From a virus: a stretch of 64,000 bases of DNA. The translations under genes and the position numbers were made by a program. Where the stretch lies: positions 1-64,000 of IMG/VR virus record IMGVR_UViG_3300021389_000012; one strand, 5' to 3'. The notes under the pieces were generated by a model. It searched no databases, was not told the DNA's origin, and saw nothing but the letters and a program-made list of their open reading frames with translations. Of the stretch, positions 33,732 to 42,211 are shown one piece after another; positions within the stretch are counted from its first letter, which is position 1; the number at the start of each line of letters is the position of its first letter.

Positions 33732-34871
33732 ATGGCACAAAGAAAATTTAAAATCGATGGTGGTTTTTCTACTGATGATGCTTCCGAGTTACTAGCTAAT
33801 TTGACTATGGGTGGTACAATTGATATGGATTCTAATAAAATCCTTAACGTTGCTACTCCATCAGCAGACACAGATGCAGCTAACAAGGCATATGTTGACG
33901 GCGTTGTTGACGCGGCACCCGGTGCGTTAGATACATTAAATGAACTAGCAGCAGCACTAGGTGATGATGCAAACTTCAGTACAACAATCACAAACTCAAT
34001 TGCTACTAAGGCAGCGACAACATATGTTGACGCCGAAATAGCAACTGTACAAGGCGAATTTGCAACAGCAGATACAAACTTAACAACAAGTTTGCAATCA
34101 TATGCAGATACAGCCGAAGCAGATGCAATAGCAACTGCGGCAGCAGATGCAACATCTAAAGCAGATGCGGCACAGGCGGCAGCAGAAGCAACGGCGGCAG
34201 GTGCAAACACATCACTACAAACTGCTATGGAAACATATGCAGATACAGCCGAAGCAGACGCAATTTCTACAGCGGCAGCAGATGCAACATCTAAAGCAAA
34301 TGCGGCAGTTGTAACAGCAAATGGTTACACTGATACGCAAGTAGCGGCACTAGTTGACTCAGCTCCAGGTACATTAGATACATTAAATGAACTTGCAGCA
34401 GCACTAGGTGATGACGCCAACTATGCGGCATCAGTAACATCGGCTATTTCAGCGGCACAAACTGCAGCTCAAAACTATGCAGATGCAAACGATGCCAACA
34501 CTACATACACAGCAGGTAACGGTATGACGTTAAGTGGTACTGAATTCTTAATGAGTGGTTCATATACTGGTAGCTTTACAGCAACTGGTGACATTACTGC
34601 TTATTCAGATGATAGTTTGAAAACTAACGTTCAAGTTATTGACGGTGCATTAGGCAAAGTTGAAGCAATTCGCGGTGTTACGTTTGAAAGAATTGAAGAC
34701 GGTTCAGTATCAACAGGTGTTATCGCCCAGGAACTTAAAGCAGTACTTCCTGAAGCAGTACACACAGATGCAGAAGGTGTTCATTCAGTAGCATACGGAA
34801 ACATTACAGGTCTACTAATTGAAGCGGTTAAGGAATTATCAGCTCAAGTAGAAGAACTTAAAGCTAAGTAA
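33732..34871 (+). CDS. Tail-fibre protein with C-terminal S74 intramolecular chaperone (copy 1)
   Basis: This 379-residue protein starts at ATG 33732 (AAAAGGAGTC upstream). Shaft region: PGALDTLNELAAALGDDANF appears twice (about residues 62-85 and 215-240), flanking an alanine-rich helical stretch (ADTAEADAIATAAADATSKADAA) likely to form a trimeric coiled coil. The last ~95 residues are a peptidase-S74/endosialidase chaperone domain: YSDDSLKTNVQVIDGALGKV, then STGVIAQELKAVLPEAV, then HSVAYGNITGLLIEAVKEL. This domain trimerises the fibre and cleaves itself off with a Ser-Lys dyad. A strong terminator follows. Confidence 0.82.
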   Translation: MAQRKFKIDGGFSTDDASELLANLTMGGTIDMDSNKILNVATPSADTDAANKAYVDGVVDAAPGALDTLNELAAALGDDANFSTTITNSIATKAATTYVDAEIATVQGEFATADTNLTTSLQSYADTAEADAIATAAADATSKADAAQAAAEATAAGANTSLQTAMETYADTAEADAISTAAADATSKANAAVVTANGYTDTQVAALVDSAPGTLDTLNELAAALGDDANYAASVTSAISAAQTAAQNYADANDANTTYTAGNGMTLSGTEFLMSGSYTGSFTATGDITAYSDDSLKTNVQVIDGALGKVEAIRGVTFERIEDGSVSTGVIAQELKAVLPEAVHTDAEGVHSVAYGNITGLLIEAVKELSAQVEELKAK

Positions 34872-34892
34872 TTAGAATTTAATTACAAAACT

Positions 34893-34920
34893 AAAGCAGG
34901 GTGAAAGCCCTGCTTTTTTT
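34893..34920 (+). terminator. Rho-independent terminator
   Basis: AGCAGGG pairs with CCCTGCT around a 6-nt loop and is followed by seven T residues, closing the first S74-fibre transcript. Confidence 0.9.
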
Positions 34921-34944
34921 ATGGCCGTATAAAAGTTTGTTTGT

Positions 34945-34983
34945 GATAAATACTACTATAATTAATAAATACTACTATAATTA
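34945..34983 (+). promoter_or_regulatory. Duplicated late promoter (tandem 19-nt repeat)
   Basis: Two perfect copies of a 19-nt unit beginning ATAAATACTACT (34946-34964 and 34965-34983) place two late promoter boxes in tandem ahead of the gene at 34999. An AAAGGAAAT ribosome binding site follows. Confidence 0.75.
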
Positions 34984-34998
34984 AAGGAAATTACTATC

Positions 34999-36207
34999 AT
35001 GGCGTTTAGAGGAATACAATCAACTAATATAATCAGTACAGAAGTCGGATTCACAGATCCAGTTCTTATACTGAACAAAGATGGATCAACTGCTGTTGAT
35101 GTTGGATTTTTAGGTAAAATAGGATCTACATCATATGCAGGACTTGTTAAAGACAGTACTACAGAAGATTTTCTTTTAATAAAATCAATCAGTATAAATT
35201 CAAGTTCAATTAATGATATTGATGCTACAGATTTAAGTTTAGTAAAAGGTGATCTTGTAGTAGAAACAGTTACAGGTGATCTTGTAGGCGATGTTACCGG
35301 ACAAGTAAGTGATATCAGCAATTTTAACACAGATAGTTTAAGTGAAGGTTCGACTAATCTTTATTATACAACAACACGAGCAGATGCAGATTTTGATACT
35401 AGAATTGCAACTAAAAATACAGACAATTTAAGCGAAGGATCAACTAATTTATATTTTACTAATGCTAGAGCAGACGCAAGAGCACAATTAAAATTTGATG
35501 AACTAGTAGGCGCTGCTCCTTCGGCACTAAACACACTAGATGAACTTGCTGCAGCCTTAGGCGATGATGCTAATTTTAGTACAACTGTTACAAACAGTAT
35601 TGCCGCAAAGTTACCACTTGCTGGTGGTACACTAACAGGTAATTTAGTATTTGGTGATAATGTTAAAGCTACTTTTGGAGATAGCAGTGATTTACAAATA
35701 TATCACGATGGTTCTAATAGTTTTATTACAGAAGCCTCTGGTACAGGTGAGCTTTACATTAGAGGAACAAACATAATATTTAAATCTGGTGCAGACAATG
35801 ACGATTATATTAAATGTCACGAAAATGGAGATGTAATACTGTATTATTCAAATGCACAAAAATTAGCAACAACTAGTGCAGGTATATCGGTAACAGGTGC
35901 TATTACAGCCTCAGGAGATATTACTGCTTACTCAGATGATAGTTTAAAAACCAATGTACAAGTCATTGACAACGCAGTAGGTAAAGTAGAGCAATTACGA
36001 GGAGTAACATTTGATCGTATAGAAGATGGATCTACTTCTACTGGTGTTATTGCACAAGAACTCAAAGAAGTACTTCCAGAAGCAGTACACACAGATGAAC
36101 AAGGAGTACACTCTGTTGCATATGGTAATGTTGTTGGCTTATTAATTGAAGCAATCAAAGAACAACAGAAACAAATTGATGAACTTATAAAAGCTAATAA
36201 GTCATAA
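34999..36207 (+). CDS. Tail-fibre protein with C-terminal S74 intramolecular chaperone (copy 2)
   Basis: This 402-residue protein has the N-terminal GFTDPVLILNKDGSTAVDVGF segment and two SEGSTNLYYTTTR-type collar repeats near 115 and 145. It also has the APSALNTLDELAAALGDDANFSTTVTNSI segment and a short receptor-type middle (FGDSSDLQIYHDGSNSFITEASGTGELYIRG). The final S74 domain reads YSDDSLKTNVQVIDNAVGKV...TGVIAQELKEVLPEAVHTDEQG. The chaperone is close to copy 1 whereas the middle differs, consistent with exchange of receptor-binding modules. Confidence 0.82.
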   Translation: MAFRGIQSTNIISTEVGFTDPVLILNKDGSTAVDVGFLGKIGSTSYAGLVKDSTTEDFLLIKSISINSSSINDIDATDLSLVKGDLVVETVTGDLVGDVTGQVSDISNFNTDSLSEGSTNLYYTTTRADADFDTRIATKNTDNLSEGSTNLYFTNARADARAQLKFDELVGAAPSALNTLDELAAALGDDANFSTTVTNSIAAKLPLAGGTLTGNLVFGDNVKATFGDSSDLQIYHDGSNSFITEASGTGELYIRGTNIIFKSGADNDDYIKCHENGDVILYYSNAQKLATTSAGISVTGAITASGDITAYSDDSLKTNVQVIDNAVGKVEQLRGVTFDRIEDGSTSTGVIAQELKEVLPEAVHTDEQGVHSVAYGNVVGLLIEAIKEQQKQIDELIKANKS

Positions 36208-36211
36208 ATAC
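36203..36211 (+). promoter_or_regulatory. Late promoter (CATAAATAC)
   Basis: CATAAATAC overlaps the stop codon of the upstream fibre gene and lies 24 nt before the ATG at 36236. Confidence 0.65.
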
Positions 36212-36235
36212 ATTAAATAGAACGGAGAAAGAGCA

Positions 36236-37819
36236 ATGGCTTTTTATATAGGAACAGACAAAGTAATTGAAGATACAGATGCAACGGCAGGTATTTCCAC
36301 TAGTAGTAATTTAGATAAATTACAAATTAATGGAACTGATGTACTAACGCATGATGGTAGTACAGTTACATTAAAAAATGTAGATATTAATGATGCAATT
36401 GAAGGCTCAATAAATACCGATAATCTTACAGAAGGTTCTACAAACCTGTTCTATGCAACAAGTTTATTTAATACAGATTTAGCATCTAAATCAACAAGTG
36501 ATTTAGCAGAAGGCACAAACTTATATTACACAGACGCAAGAGCAGATGCTAGAGTTGACGCAGGATTTAGTGCAAAGTCAACAACAAATTTATCAGAAGG
36601 TACTAACTTATATTATACAGACGCAAGAGTTAGTGCATTATTAGGCGGCGGTGGCGGTACTACTTATGCAACACAAACATACGTTGACACAGCCGAAACA
36701 GACGCAAATACATACACAGATACTGCAATATCAAATTTAGTAGATACTGCACCAGCAACATTAGACACATTAAACGAGTTGGCTGCAGCACTTGGCGATG
36801 ATCCTGCTTTTGCAACAACAGTAACAAATAACATTGCAACAAAAATTGGCAATGTTGTAGAAGATACAACACCACAACTTGGTGGAGATTTAGATGTAAA
36901 TGACCATCGAATAGTTTCAACTGGATCAAATGATATTGAAATATTAACAGGTACAGGCGCAGACCAATTGAGTATAGGACTTGGGTCAATAGCAGGTACA
37001 GGATACACAGGACAAGGAATGGGAATTGCATCATCTACTAATGCAGGGTCAGATCTTATACTATTAGGAGATCTTGATTTTACAGGTAGTGGATATGTAG
37101 GTGAATTTATAGGAACAGTAGCACTAGATGGAGCAACTAGTAATTTAGGTTATTTTGGATTAACATCATCAACATTTAATGGATCTTCTGTAGCATTTAA
37201 TACAATGTTTGCGCCATCAATACCTTGCGAGATAGCAGGTATGACTGGAACAGCAAATGAAGTTGGATTAGTAATAGGCTCATCAACTGAAGCAAGAATT
37301 CATCAAATTGATAGTTCCGGTAATACAATATTTAAATTACCAGCAACAGATGGAACAGCAAACCAAGTTTTAAAAACGGATGGTGCTGGAGATCTATCAT
37401 GGGTTGCACAAACAAGTAATACCAACACTACATACACAGCAGGTAATGGATTAACATTAAACACTACAGAATTTGAAATGAGTGGTTCATATACTGGTAG
37501 CTTTACAGCAACTGGTGACATTACTGCATATTCAGATGCAAGATTAAAAAGAAACGTAGAAACTATTAGTAACCCAGTAGATTTAGTTAACTGTTTAAGA
37601 GGTGTAAACTTTGAAAAAGACGGTAGACACAGCACTGGTGTTATTGCACAAGAAGTAGAAGAGTTTTTACCTGAGGTAGTTCATACAGATGCTGAAGGAA
37701 TGAAGTCTGTAGCATATGGAAATATATCAGGATTGTTAATCGAAGCAATCAAAGAACAACAAAAGACTATAGAACATCTACAAAAACAAATCACAGATTT
37801 GCAAAATAAAAATTCTTAA
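36236..37819 (+). CDS. Tail-fibre protein with C-terminal S74 intramolecular chaperone (copy 3)
   Basis: This 527-residue protein has three (S/T)EGTNLYYTDAR collar repeats (about 64-135), a Gly-rich hinge (GGGGGTTY), the APATLDTLNELAAALGDDPAF segment and a unique central domain of ~200 residues (GLGSIAGTGYTGQGMGIASS to EARIHQIDSSG). It then has NTTYTAGNGL followed by the S74 domain (YSDARLKRNVETISNPV...STGVIAQEVEEFLPEVV...SVAYGNISGLLIEAIKEQQK). A 50-nt stretch at 37479-37528 is identical to one in copy 1. It ends in a helical coiled-coil tail. Confidence 0.83.
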   Translation: MAFYIGTDKVIEDTDATAGISTSSNLDKLQINGTDVLTHDGSTVTLKNVDINDAIEGSINTDNLTEGSTNLFYATSLFNTDLASKSTSDLAEGTNLYYTDARADARVDAGFSAKSTTNLSEGTNLYYTDARVSALLGGGGGTTYATQTYVDTAETDANTYTDTAISNLVDTAPATLDTLNELAAALGDDPAFATTVTNNIATKIGNVVEDTTPQLGGDLDVNDHRIVSTGSNDIEILTGTGADQLSIGLGSIAGTGYTGQGMGIASSTNAGSDLILLGDLDFTGSGYVGEFIGTVALDGATSNLGYFGLTSSTFNGSSVAFNTMFAPSIPCEIAGMTGTANEVGLVIGSSTEARIHQIDSSGNTIFKLPATDGTANQVLKTDGAGDLSWVAQTSNTNTTYTAGNGLTLNTTEFEMSGSYTGSFTATGDITAYSDARLKRNVETISNPVDLVNCLRGVNFEKDGRHSTGVIAQEVEEFLPEVVHTDAEGMKSVAYGNISGLLIEAIKEQQKTIEHLQKQITDLQNKNS

Positions 37820-37861
37820 TAATACAGAATAATATACTACTATATGCTATGAAGCGTTTAG

Positions 37862-37870
37862 GATAAATAT
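37862..37870 (+). promoter_or_regulatory. Late promoter (GATAAATAT)
   Basis: GATAAATAT lies 54 nt before the ATG at 37925, in a gap that has no other feature apart from an AAGGAGTC ribosome binding site. Confidence 0.6.
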
Positions 37871-37924
37871 AAATGCAAGCAATAAGCATGCAATTATCGA
37901 TAATTACAAGCAAGGAGTCAACAC

Positions 37925-38110
37925 ATGGCATTACCAGCAACAGGCGCCGCAATAACAATGGGTCAAGTACGAACTTACTTTGGACTTAGTGGAACAATTT
38001 CAATGAGTACACTTGGTAACTTCATTTCACCATCAGTAACAACAAACATTCAGCTTTCAGCTACGTTTGGCGGATGGCAGAATCCAAACTCAACAGGTGC
38101 GGACGGTTAA
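37925..38110 (+). CDS. Short virion structural protein (ALPATGxxITMGQV type)
   Basis: This 61-residue protein begins MALPATGAAITMGQVRTYFGLSGTISMSTLG, a pattern found as the N-terminal domain of many phage tail or fibre proteins. Here it stands alone with a short Gly/Asn tail (FGGWQNPNSTGADG). It has a good ribosome binding site and its own late promoter, so it is probably a small decoration or fibre-linked subunit rather than a broken gene. Confidence 0.6.
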   Translation: MALPATGAAITMGQVRTYFGLSGTISMSTLGNFISPSVTTNIQLSATFGGWQNPNSTGADG

Positions 38111-38134
38111 TTTAATTAACTAAATAAAACTAGT

Positions 38135-38182
38135 AATAACGCTGTTATTTTACTTGACAGCGTTATTCTTTTATAGTAAAAT
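38135..38182 (+). promoter_or_regulatory. Overlapping terminator hairpin and sigma70 promoter
   Basis: A perfect 11-bp inverted repeat (AATAACGCTGT 38135-38145 with ACAGCGTTATT 38157-38167, followed by CTTTTAT) looks like a terminator for the fibre genes. Its 3' arm contains the end of the -35 box TTGACA (38154-38159). A 17-nt spacer leads to TAAAAT (38177-38182), serving the gene at 38223. Confidence 0.75.
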
Positions 38183-38222
38183 ATAATAAATTACAAAAGT
38201 AAACTCAACACAGGAGAAAACA

Positions 38223-38645
38223 ATGAGTATTAGAACACGCTTCGAAATCGAAACGTTTGTGCTTGGTGCACACCCAACAGCGGCACGTAAGGCACACGCA
38301 TTAACACAAGAGCTTATGCAAGCTCGAGAACAACAACACCCAGACCTTCCAGTATTAGAAGAAATATATGCAAACTTTAGTGCAGAACATGATGTAGATG
38401 CATTATTGTCTAGCATTAATGATTCAGAGGAAGAATATTGGGTACATCGACTAGCCAAGCTAGCGGCAATTGATATTTTAACAATTGGTAAAGTACAACC
38501 AGAACATATGAATTATATGGTAGCATTAGAAGATGAAGCCTTTGCAGCATGTGTTAAAGAAACAACTTCAATTGCTAAACAATTGAATTACGAAGTACAG
38601 CAAATTGAAGCTGAACTTCAGTCAGAACTAGCTTCTGAAAAGTAA
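38223..38645 (+). CDS. Conserved hypothetical protein of marine T4-like phages
   Basis: This 140-residue, acidic, helical protein opens MSIRTRFEIETFVLGAHPTAARKA and has a regular helix-rich middle. It has an excellent AGGAGAAA ribosome binding site and a sigma70 promoter, implying early expression. It is followed 3 nt later by a glycosyltransferase-like gene. No motif reveals its function. Confidence 0.72.
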   Translation: MSIRTRFEIETFVLGAHPTAARKAHALTQELMQAREQQHPDLPVLEEIYANFSAEHDVDALLSSINDSEEEYWVHRLAKLAAIDILTIGKVQPEHMNYMVALEDEAFAACVKETTSIAKQLNYEVQQIEAELQSELASEK

Positions 38646-38648
38646 TTA

Positions 38649-39299
38649 ATGGTCAGTACAACTAACCATTATTACAAAAAAGACAATTCCGCAAATGTAG
38701 CCATTTGTGTTCCTGTGCAGAATCAAACTACGGCGGTCTTTGCTTATAGTTTAGCCATGCTTCAAAAAAAGTGTGGCGAGACTGGACTTGCAACTTCATT
38801 ACATTTTAATATGGGTAGTGAAGTAGCAATGCAAAGACAACAGTTAGTAGATCAAGCACTAGAAACAGATTGCACCCACATTATGTGGATTGATGCAGAT
38901 ATGCAATTTCCAGTAGATACGCTAAATATATTATTAGCATCTGATAAAGATATTATAGCTGGAAATTATTCAACAAGAGTTCCGCCCCACAGGCCGGTTG
39001 CCTTTAAAAGCAAAACTAATTTAGACAGTAGAGTTTTTACAGGAAAAGGAATTGAAAAAGTATGGGCAGTAGGAAGTGGAATGATGTTAGTAAAAAGAGA
39101 AGTATACGAGAATATTTCTCGCCCTCATTATAAAATTGAGTATAACGAAGGTTATACTAGTTTAGTAGGAGAAGATATTTACTTTTGTAATCTAGCAAAT
39201 GAAAATGGATACGAAGTAAATATTAGTCACGATTTAAGTGATAGAATTGCACATATAGGAACTCGTGCATACACAATTAAAGGCGATTGCAATGATTAA
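38649..39299 (+). CDS. Glycosyltransferase-like protein (GT-A fold)
   Basis: This 216-residue protein has an N-terminal nucleotide-binding pattern (VAICVPVQNQTTAVFAYSLA, residues ~10-30) and a metal-binding DxD motif in HIMWIDADMQFP (about 75-86). A further ASDKDIIAGNYSTRVPP stretch is typical of small phage GT2-type enzymes. Such proteins in marine T4-like phages are assumed to sugar-modify virion or host surface components. Its last 8 nt overlap the next gene, so the two are coupled. Confidence 0.75.
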   Translation: MVSTTNHYYKKDNSANVAICVPVQNQTTAVFAYSLAMLQKKCGETGLATSLHFNMGSEVAMQRQQLVDQALETDCTHIMWIDADMQFPVDTLNILLASDKDIIAGNYSTRVPPHRPVAFKSKTNLDSRVFTGKGIEKVWAVGSGMMLVKREVYENISRPHYKIEYNEGYTSLVGEDIYFCNLANENGYEVNISHDLSDRIAHIGTRAYTIKGDCND

Positions 39300-40374
39300 T
39301 TTAGTTAACACAAAAAAAGGATTTCAAGGACAAAGTGTAGTAACACCTTGGGATAGATTAAAAAGGTTTATGTTTGATTCATACCCAGTTATTAAGACAC
39401 CCATTAAAGTAACAGACGAAGGTGCATTACTTGATCTAGCATCTAAGTACAAAGATACACACGATATGGTTTGGGTAGTTTTTGATGAAATTGAAGTAAA
39501 CCCAAATTTTACATGGCAATATAGACCTGACGGAGAAATTGGTAAGAGCTTTATTCACACATTTCCTAGAGTAGTCAAAAGAACTAGTAGACCAGTTAGT
39601 TGGGGCGATATTCATTTAGTTCCTACACACGGAGTATCACATGGAGTACTGCAAAACAAACTTGTATCAAGTTATCACGTAGCAGAATTTGATATATTCA
39701 TGATTAGTTTCCATGAAGCAGAAGCAGACGAAAACTTTCAAAAACTAAGAGAAAGGTTTAAAGATGCACAACATGTTAAAAATGTTGAAGGTATTGGTAA
39801 TGCACATAGACGTGTAGGAGAATTAGCAAAAACAGAAATGGTTTATATTGTTGATGCTGATGCAGACATAACAGGACATTTTAGTTTTGATTATATTCCA
39901 CCAATGAGTAGTAGAAAAAATACAACATTTGTATGGAGTGCAAGAAATCCAATTAATGATTTAGAATACGGTTATGGTGGTGTTAAATTATTCCCACGCG
40001 AACAGTTACTATCATTAGGACATGAGTTACCAGACTATACAACAGGTGTAGCATTTTATCAGCCAATCTCTGATATATCAAATATTACACGATTCAATAA
40101 AGACCCATATAGAACATGGCGTAGTGCATTCCGTGAATGTGTTAAGTTAGCAAGTTCTGTAAATCCAAATCAAAAACAAGAAGAAACAGATGCAAGACTT
40201 GAAACTTGGTGTACTGTAGACAACGGTGGACGTTTTGGACGCTACTGTCTTAAAGGCGCAAACGAAGGTAAAGCATATGGACTTGAAAACAAAGACAATA
40301 CAGAAGCATTAAATAAAATTAATGATTTTGAATGGTTACGTGAACAGTTTGTTGCTAGTATGAAAAAACGATAA
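39292..40374 (+). CDS. Second glycosyltransferase-like protein
   Basis: This 360-residue protein starts at ATG 39292 within the end of the previous gene, with AAAGGCG upstream. An upstream in-frame start at 39265 would lie deeper in the other gene. Its core reads NAHRRVGELAKTEMVYIVDADADITGHF (about 165-193), giving a DxDxD metal-binding motif, and later DLEYGYGGVKLFPREQLL, a conserved acceptor-side motif in these phage enzymes. It is probably an accessory partner of the first enzyme. Substrate unknown. Confidence 0.68.
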   Translation: MINLVNTKKGFQGQSVVTPWDRLKRFMFDSYPVIKTPIKVTDEGALLDLASKYKDTHDMVWVVFDEIEVNPNFTWQYRPDGEIGKSFIHTFPRVVKRTSRPVSWGDIHLVPTHGVSHGVLQNKLVSSYHVAEFDIFMISFHEAEADENFQKLRERFKDAQHVKNVEGIGNAHRRVGELAKTEMVYIVDADADITGHFSFDYIPPMSSRKNTTFVWSARNPINDLEYGYGGVKLFPREQLLSLGHELPDYTTGVAFYQPISDISNITRFNKDPYRTWRSAFRECVKLASSVNPNQKQEETDARLETWCTVDNGGRFGRYCLKGANEGKAYGLENKDNTEALNKINDFEWLREQFVASMKKR

Positions 40375-40375
40375 G

Positions 40376-40807
40376 TTATTTTTGTTTTGTTTGATGTGTG
40401 TATACAGTTTTAAGTTTCTTAATAAACTGTTTTGAATTAAATTGTATCTTTGCTCCAGGATGAACAGGTCTAGGCCAATTCCCAATTTTAACCCAACAAT
40501 ATCCATCACTTTCGTTGTTTAGTACAGGAATGAATTCATCTTCTACTGTAACAACAAAACTGTGATATATAAATTTCTTATTAGGGCTTGTAAATTTGTT
40601 TAAAGGAATAACCTTTTCAATAGATGGAACTATTCCTACTTCTTCTTCTATTTCTCTATATAAAGTTTCAATAGGTCTCTCATTACCTTCAGATTTGCCA
40701 CCAAAAAAGCCCCATGTTCTAGGATGATTAACTTCGCCACTTCTTTGTTGTAGCATTACTCTGCCAGTATCTTTACTTAAAAATATACATCCGCTTGCAG
40801 TTATCAT
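40376..40807 (-). CDS. Nudix hydrolase
   Basis: This 143-residue protein has a perfect Nudix box, G-x5-E-x7-REIEEEVGI at residues 37-59, within a typical Nudix fold (CIFLSKDTGRVMLQQRSG before it). It would hydrolyse a nucleoside diphosphate linked to another moiety. Candidates are oxidised dNTPs, ADP-ribose or nucleotide sugars. It is convergent with the glycosyltransferase pair and is transcribed in the same direction as gp15/gp14. No promoter of its own is obvious. Confidence 0.9.
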   Translation of the reverse strand: MITASGCIFLSKDTGRVMLQQRSGEVNHPRTWGFFGGKSEGNERPIETLYREIEEEVGIVPSIEKVIPLNKFTSPNKKFIYHSFVVTVEDEFIPVLNNESDGYCWVKIGNWPRPVHPGAKIQFNSKQFIKKLKTVYTHQTKQK

Positions 40808-40852
40808 ATATGTCCTATCCAGTGTGTAACATCATCGCAAGGATCGTCTGTG

Positions 40853-42211
40853 CTATAAATAGATTCGCCAGTATCCAGCATTATAAATTCCTTCATAACT
40901 GTTGATCCATTCAGTTCCATTCCATTCTAACTGATCGTTGCTTGAAGTATTTGTTACGTATTGTGTTGAGTTGTTTGTAGAACTATCAAAACTAATAGTC
41001 CATGCAGTACCATTGTACTCTATAATATCATTTTTGTGTGCAACTACATTAGTCCATACTGCATTTATAGGAGTATCATTTAATATAATGTAACGTTGTC
41101 CGGTAACTGCTGAAGGAACACTTCCATCTCCAGGATAATTTTTAGTAGGATCTACTATAGCATTTACGGCTGTCAGTGTATTAGTTGGCAATGTTGAATT
41201 ATCTATAGTAACACTTAAAAGATTTGGATCACTTGGGTGGTCTTCTAATCTTCCAATAATATCATTATCATCATCAGTTATATCCGAGCCTTTTTTAAGT
41301 CGTAATTGACTTATACCGGATCTTAATGTGCCAAATGGTAATAATTCTTTGTCCCATTCCATTACTAATCCATCGTCACCTAAATTTGTACCCTTGTCGT
41401 TTAAAATTTGTAAATTACCATTTTCGTATTTGACTTTTTTATCTTTGTATGTAACGATAGTATATTTTAATGTGTCTTTATCAAACACTTTTTGTTCTTT
41501 AAAATTATCTAAATCATCATCGTCTAAACTATATAGTTGACTGATGATAGTATGAATTAGTTTTTGTTGTTTTAATTTTGCAGGTGGAGTAATATAAACT
41601 GGAATATTAAAAGTTAGTGTAGCAACGTCAATAATATCGTCAATACTCGATCCTACACTTCTAGTACTCCATGTAGTATTAGTTAGTTCTACATGACTTA
41701 ATGAAGTCCAGTCAACTGGGCTATCATTAGTTCTTATATCAAGAGTAGGATTAAACAATACTAGTATCTGTTCCATAAGTTGTAATTTTTGATCTGTATT
41801 TGATGTCCATACATCGCAGTTCATTACTAACATATAAGGAACGGGTGCATGTCTTTCAACTGTATATTGGTTACCTAATTCGTTTACATATTCTCCAGTT
41901 GTTTGATCGTATTTCTTTTCGTTTACTTGAACTTTATCTACGTGATCTTGATATGTACGTCTTTCAGCAAACATATCTAATGATGTTACATAACAACTAA
42001 TAAATGGAACAGTGTTAACAATGTTTTCACTGTTTTCTCTTGTTATGTGTGCTGCCATACGATTAATATCACCGTAGCGTACAGGTACTTGTTGATAGAT
42101 AGGTAAGTCGTTATCGTTCTTGCCCATTTGTACACTGAATCCACTAAACAGTCTTATAAACTGTTGAATGTATCTTCTAATTTGTTTATCGTAAAAGTAT
42201 TGTTGTGCCAT
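40853..42211 (-). CDS. gp15: Tail sheath terminator / completion protein gp15 with repeat-bearing C-terminus
   Basis: The first ~250 residues match T4 gp15: YFYDKQIRRYIQQFIRLFSGFSVQ at the N-terminus, VPVRYGDINRMAAHI (about 42-56), PVPYMLVMNCDVWTSNTDQKLQLMEQILVLFNP and FNIPVYITPPAKLK. T4 gp15 has 272 residues; this one has 452. The extension ends with IIEYNGTAWTISF and LEWNGTEWINSYEG, small beta repeats that also occur in gp18. gp15 caps the sheath and tube and joins the tail to the neck. It is adjacent to gp14 as expected. Confidence 0.85.
   Translation of the reverse strand: MAQQYFYDKQIRRYIQQFIRLFSGFSVQMGKNDNDLPIYQQVPVRYGDINRMAAHITRENSENIVNTVPFISCYVTSLDMFAERRTYQDHVDKVQVNEKKYDQTTGEYVNELGNQYTVERHAPVPYMLVMNCDVWTSNTDQKLQLMEQILVLFNPTLDIRTNDSPVDWTSLSHVELTNTTWSTRSVGSSIDDIIDVATLTFNIPVYITPPAKLKQQKLIHTIISQLYSLDDDDLDNFKEQKVFDKDTLKYTIVTYKDKKVKYENGNLQILNDKGTNLGDDGLVMEWDKELLPFGTLRSGISQLRLKKGSDITDDDNDIIGRLEDHPSDPNLLSVTIDNSTLPTNTLTAVNAIVDPTKNYPGDGSVPSAVTGQRYIILNDTPINAVWTNVVAHKNDIIEYNGTAWTISFDSSTNNSTQYVTNTSSNDQLEWNGTEWINSYEGIYNAGYWRIYL

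Noticed and set aside
33725-34210. 161-residue minus-strand ORF in the first S74 fibre gene
   Set aside because: Low-complexity Ala/Ser/Val shadow of the repeated plus-strand coding sequence; no promoter.
40843-40862. Plus-strand ATAAATAG at the end of gp15 as a late promoter
   Set aside because: It points into the antisense strand of gp15 and gp14 with no plus-strand gene for 2.5 kb; it is the antisense of the gp15 C-terminal codons.
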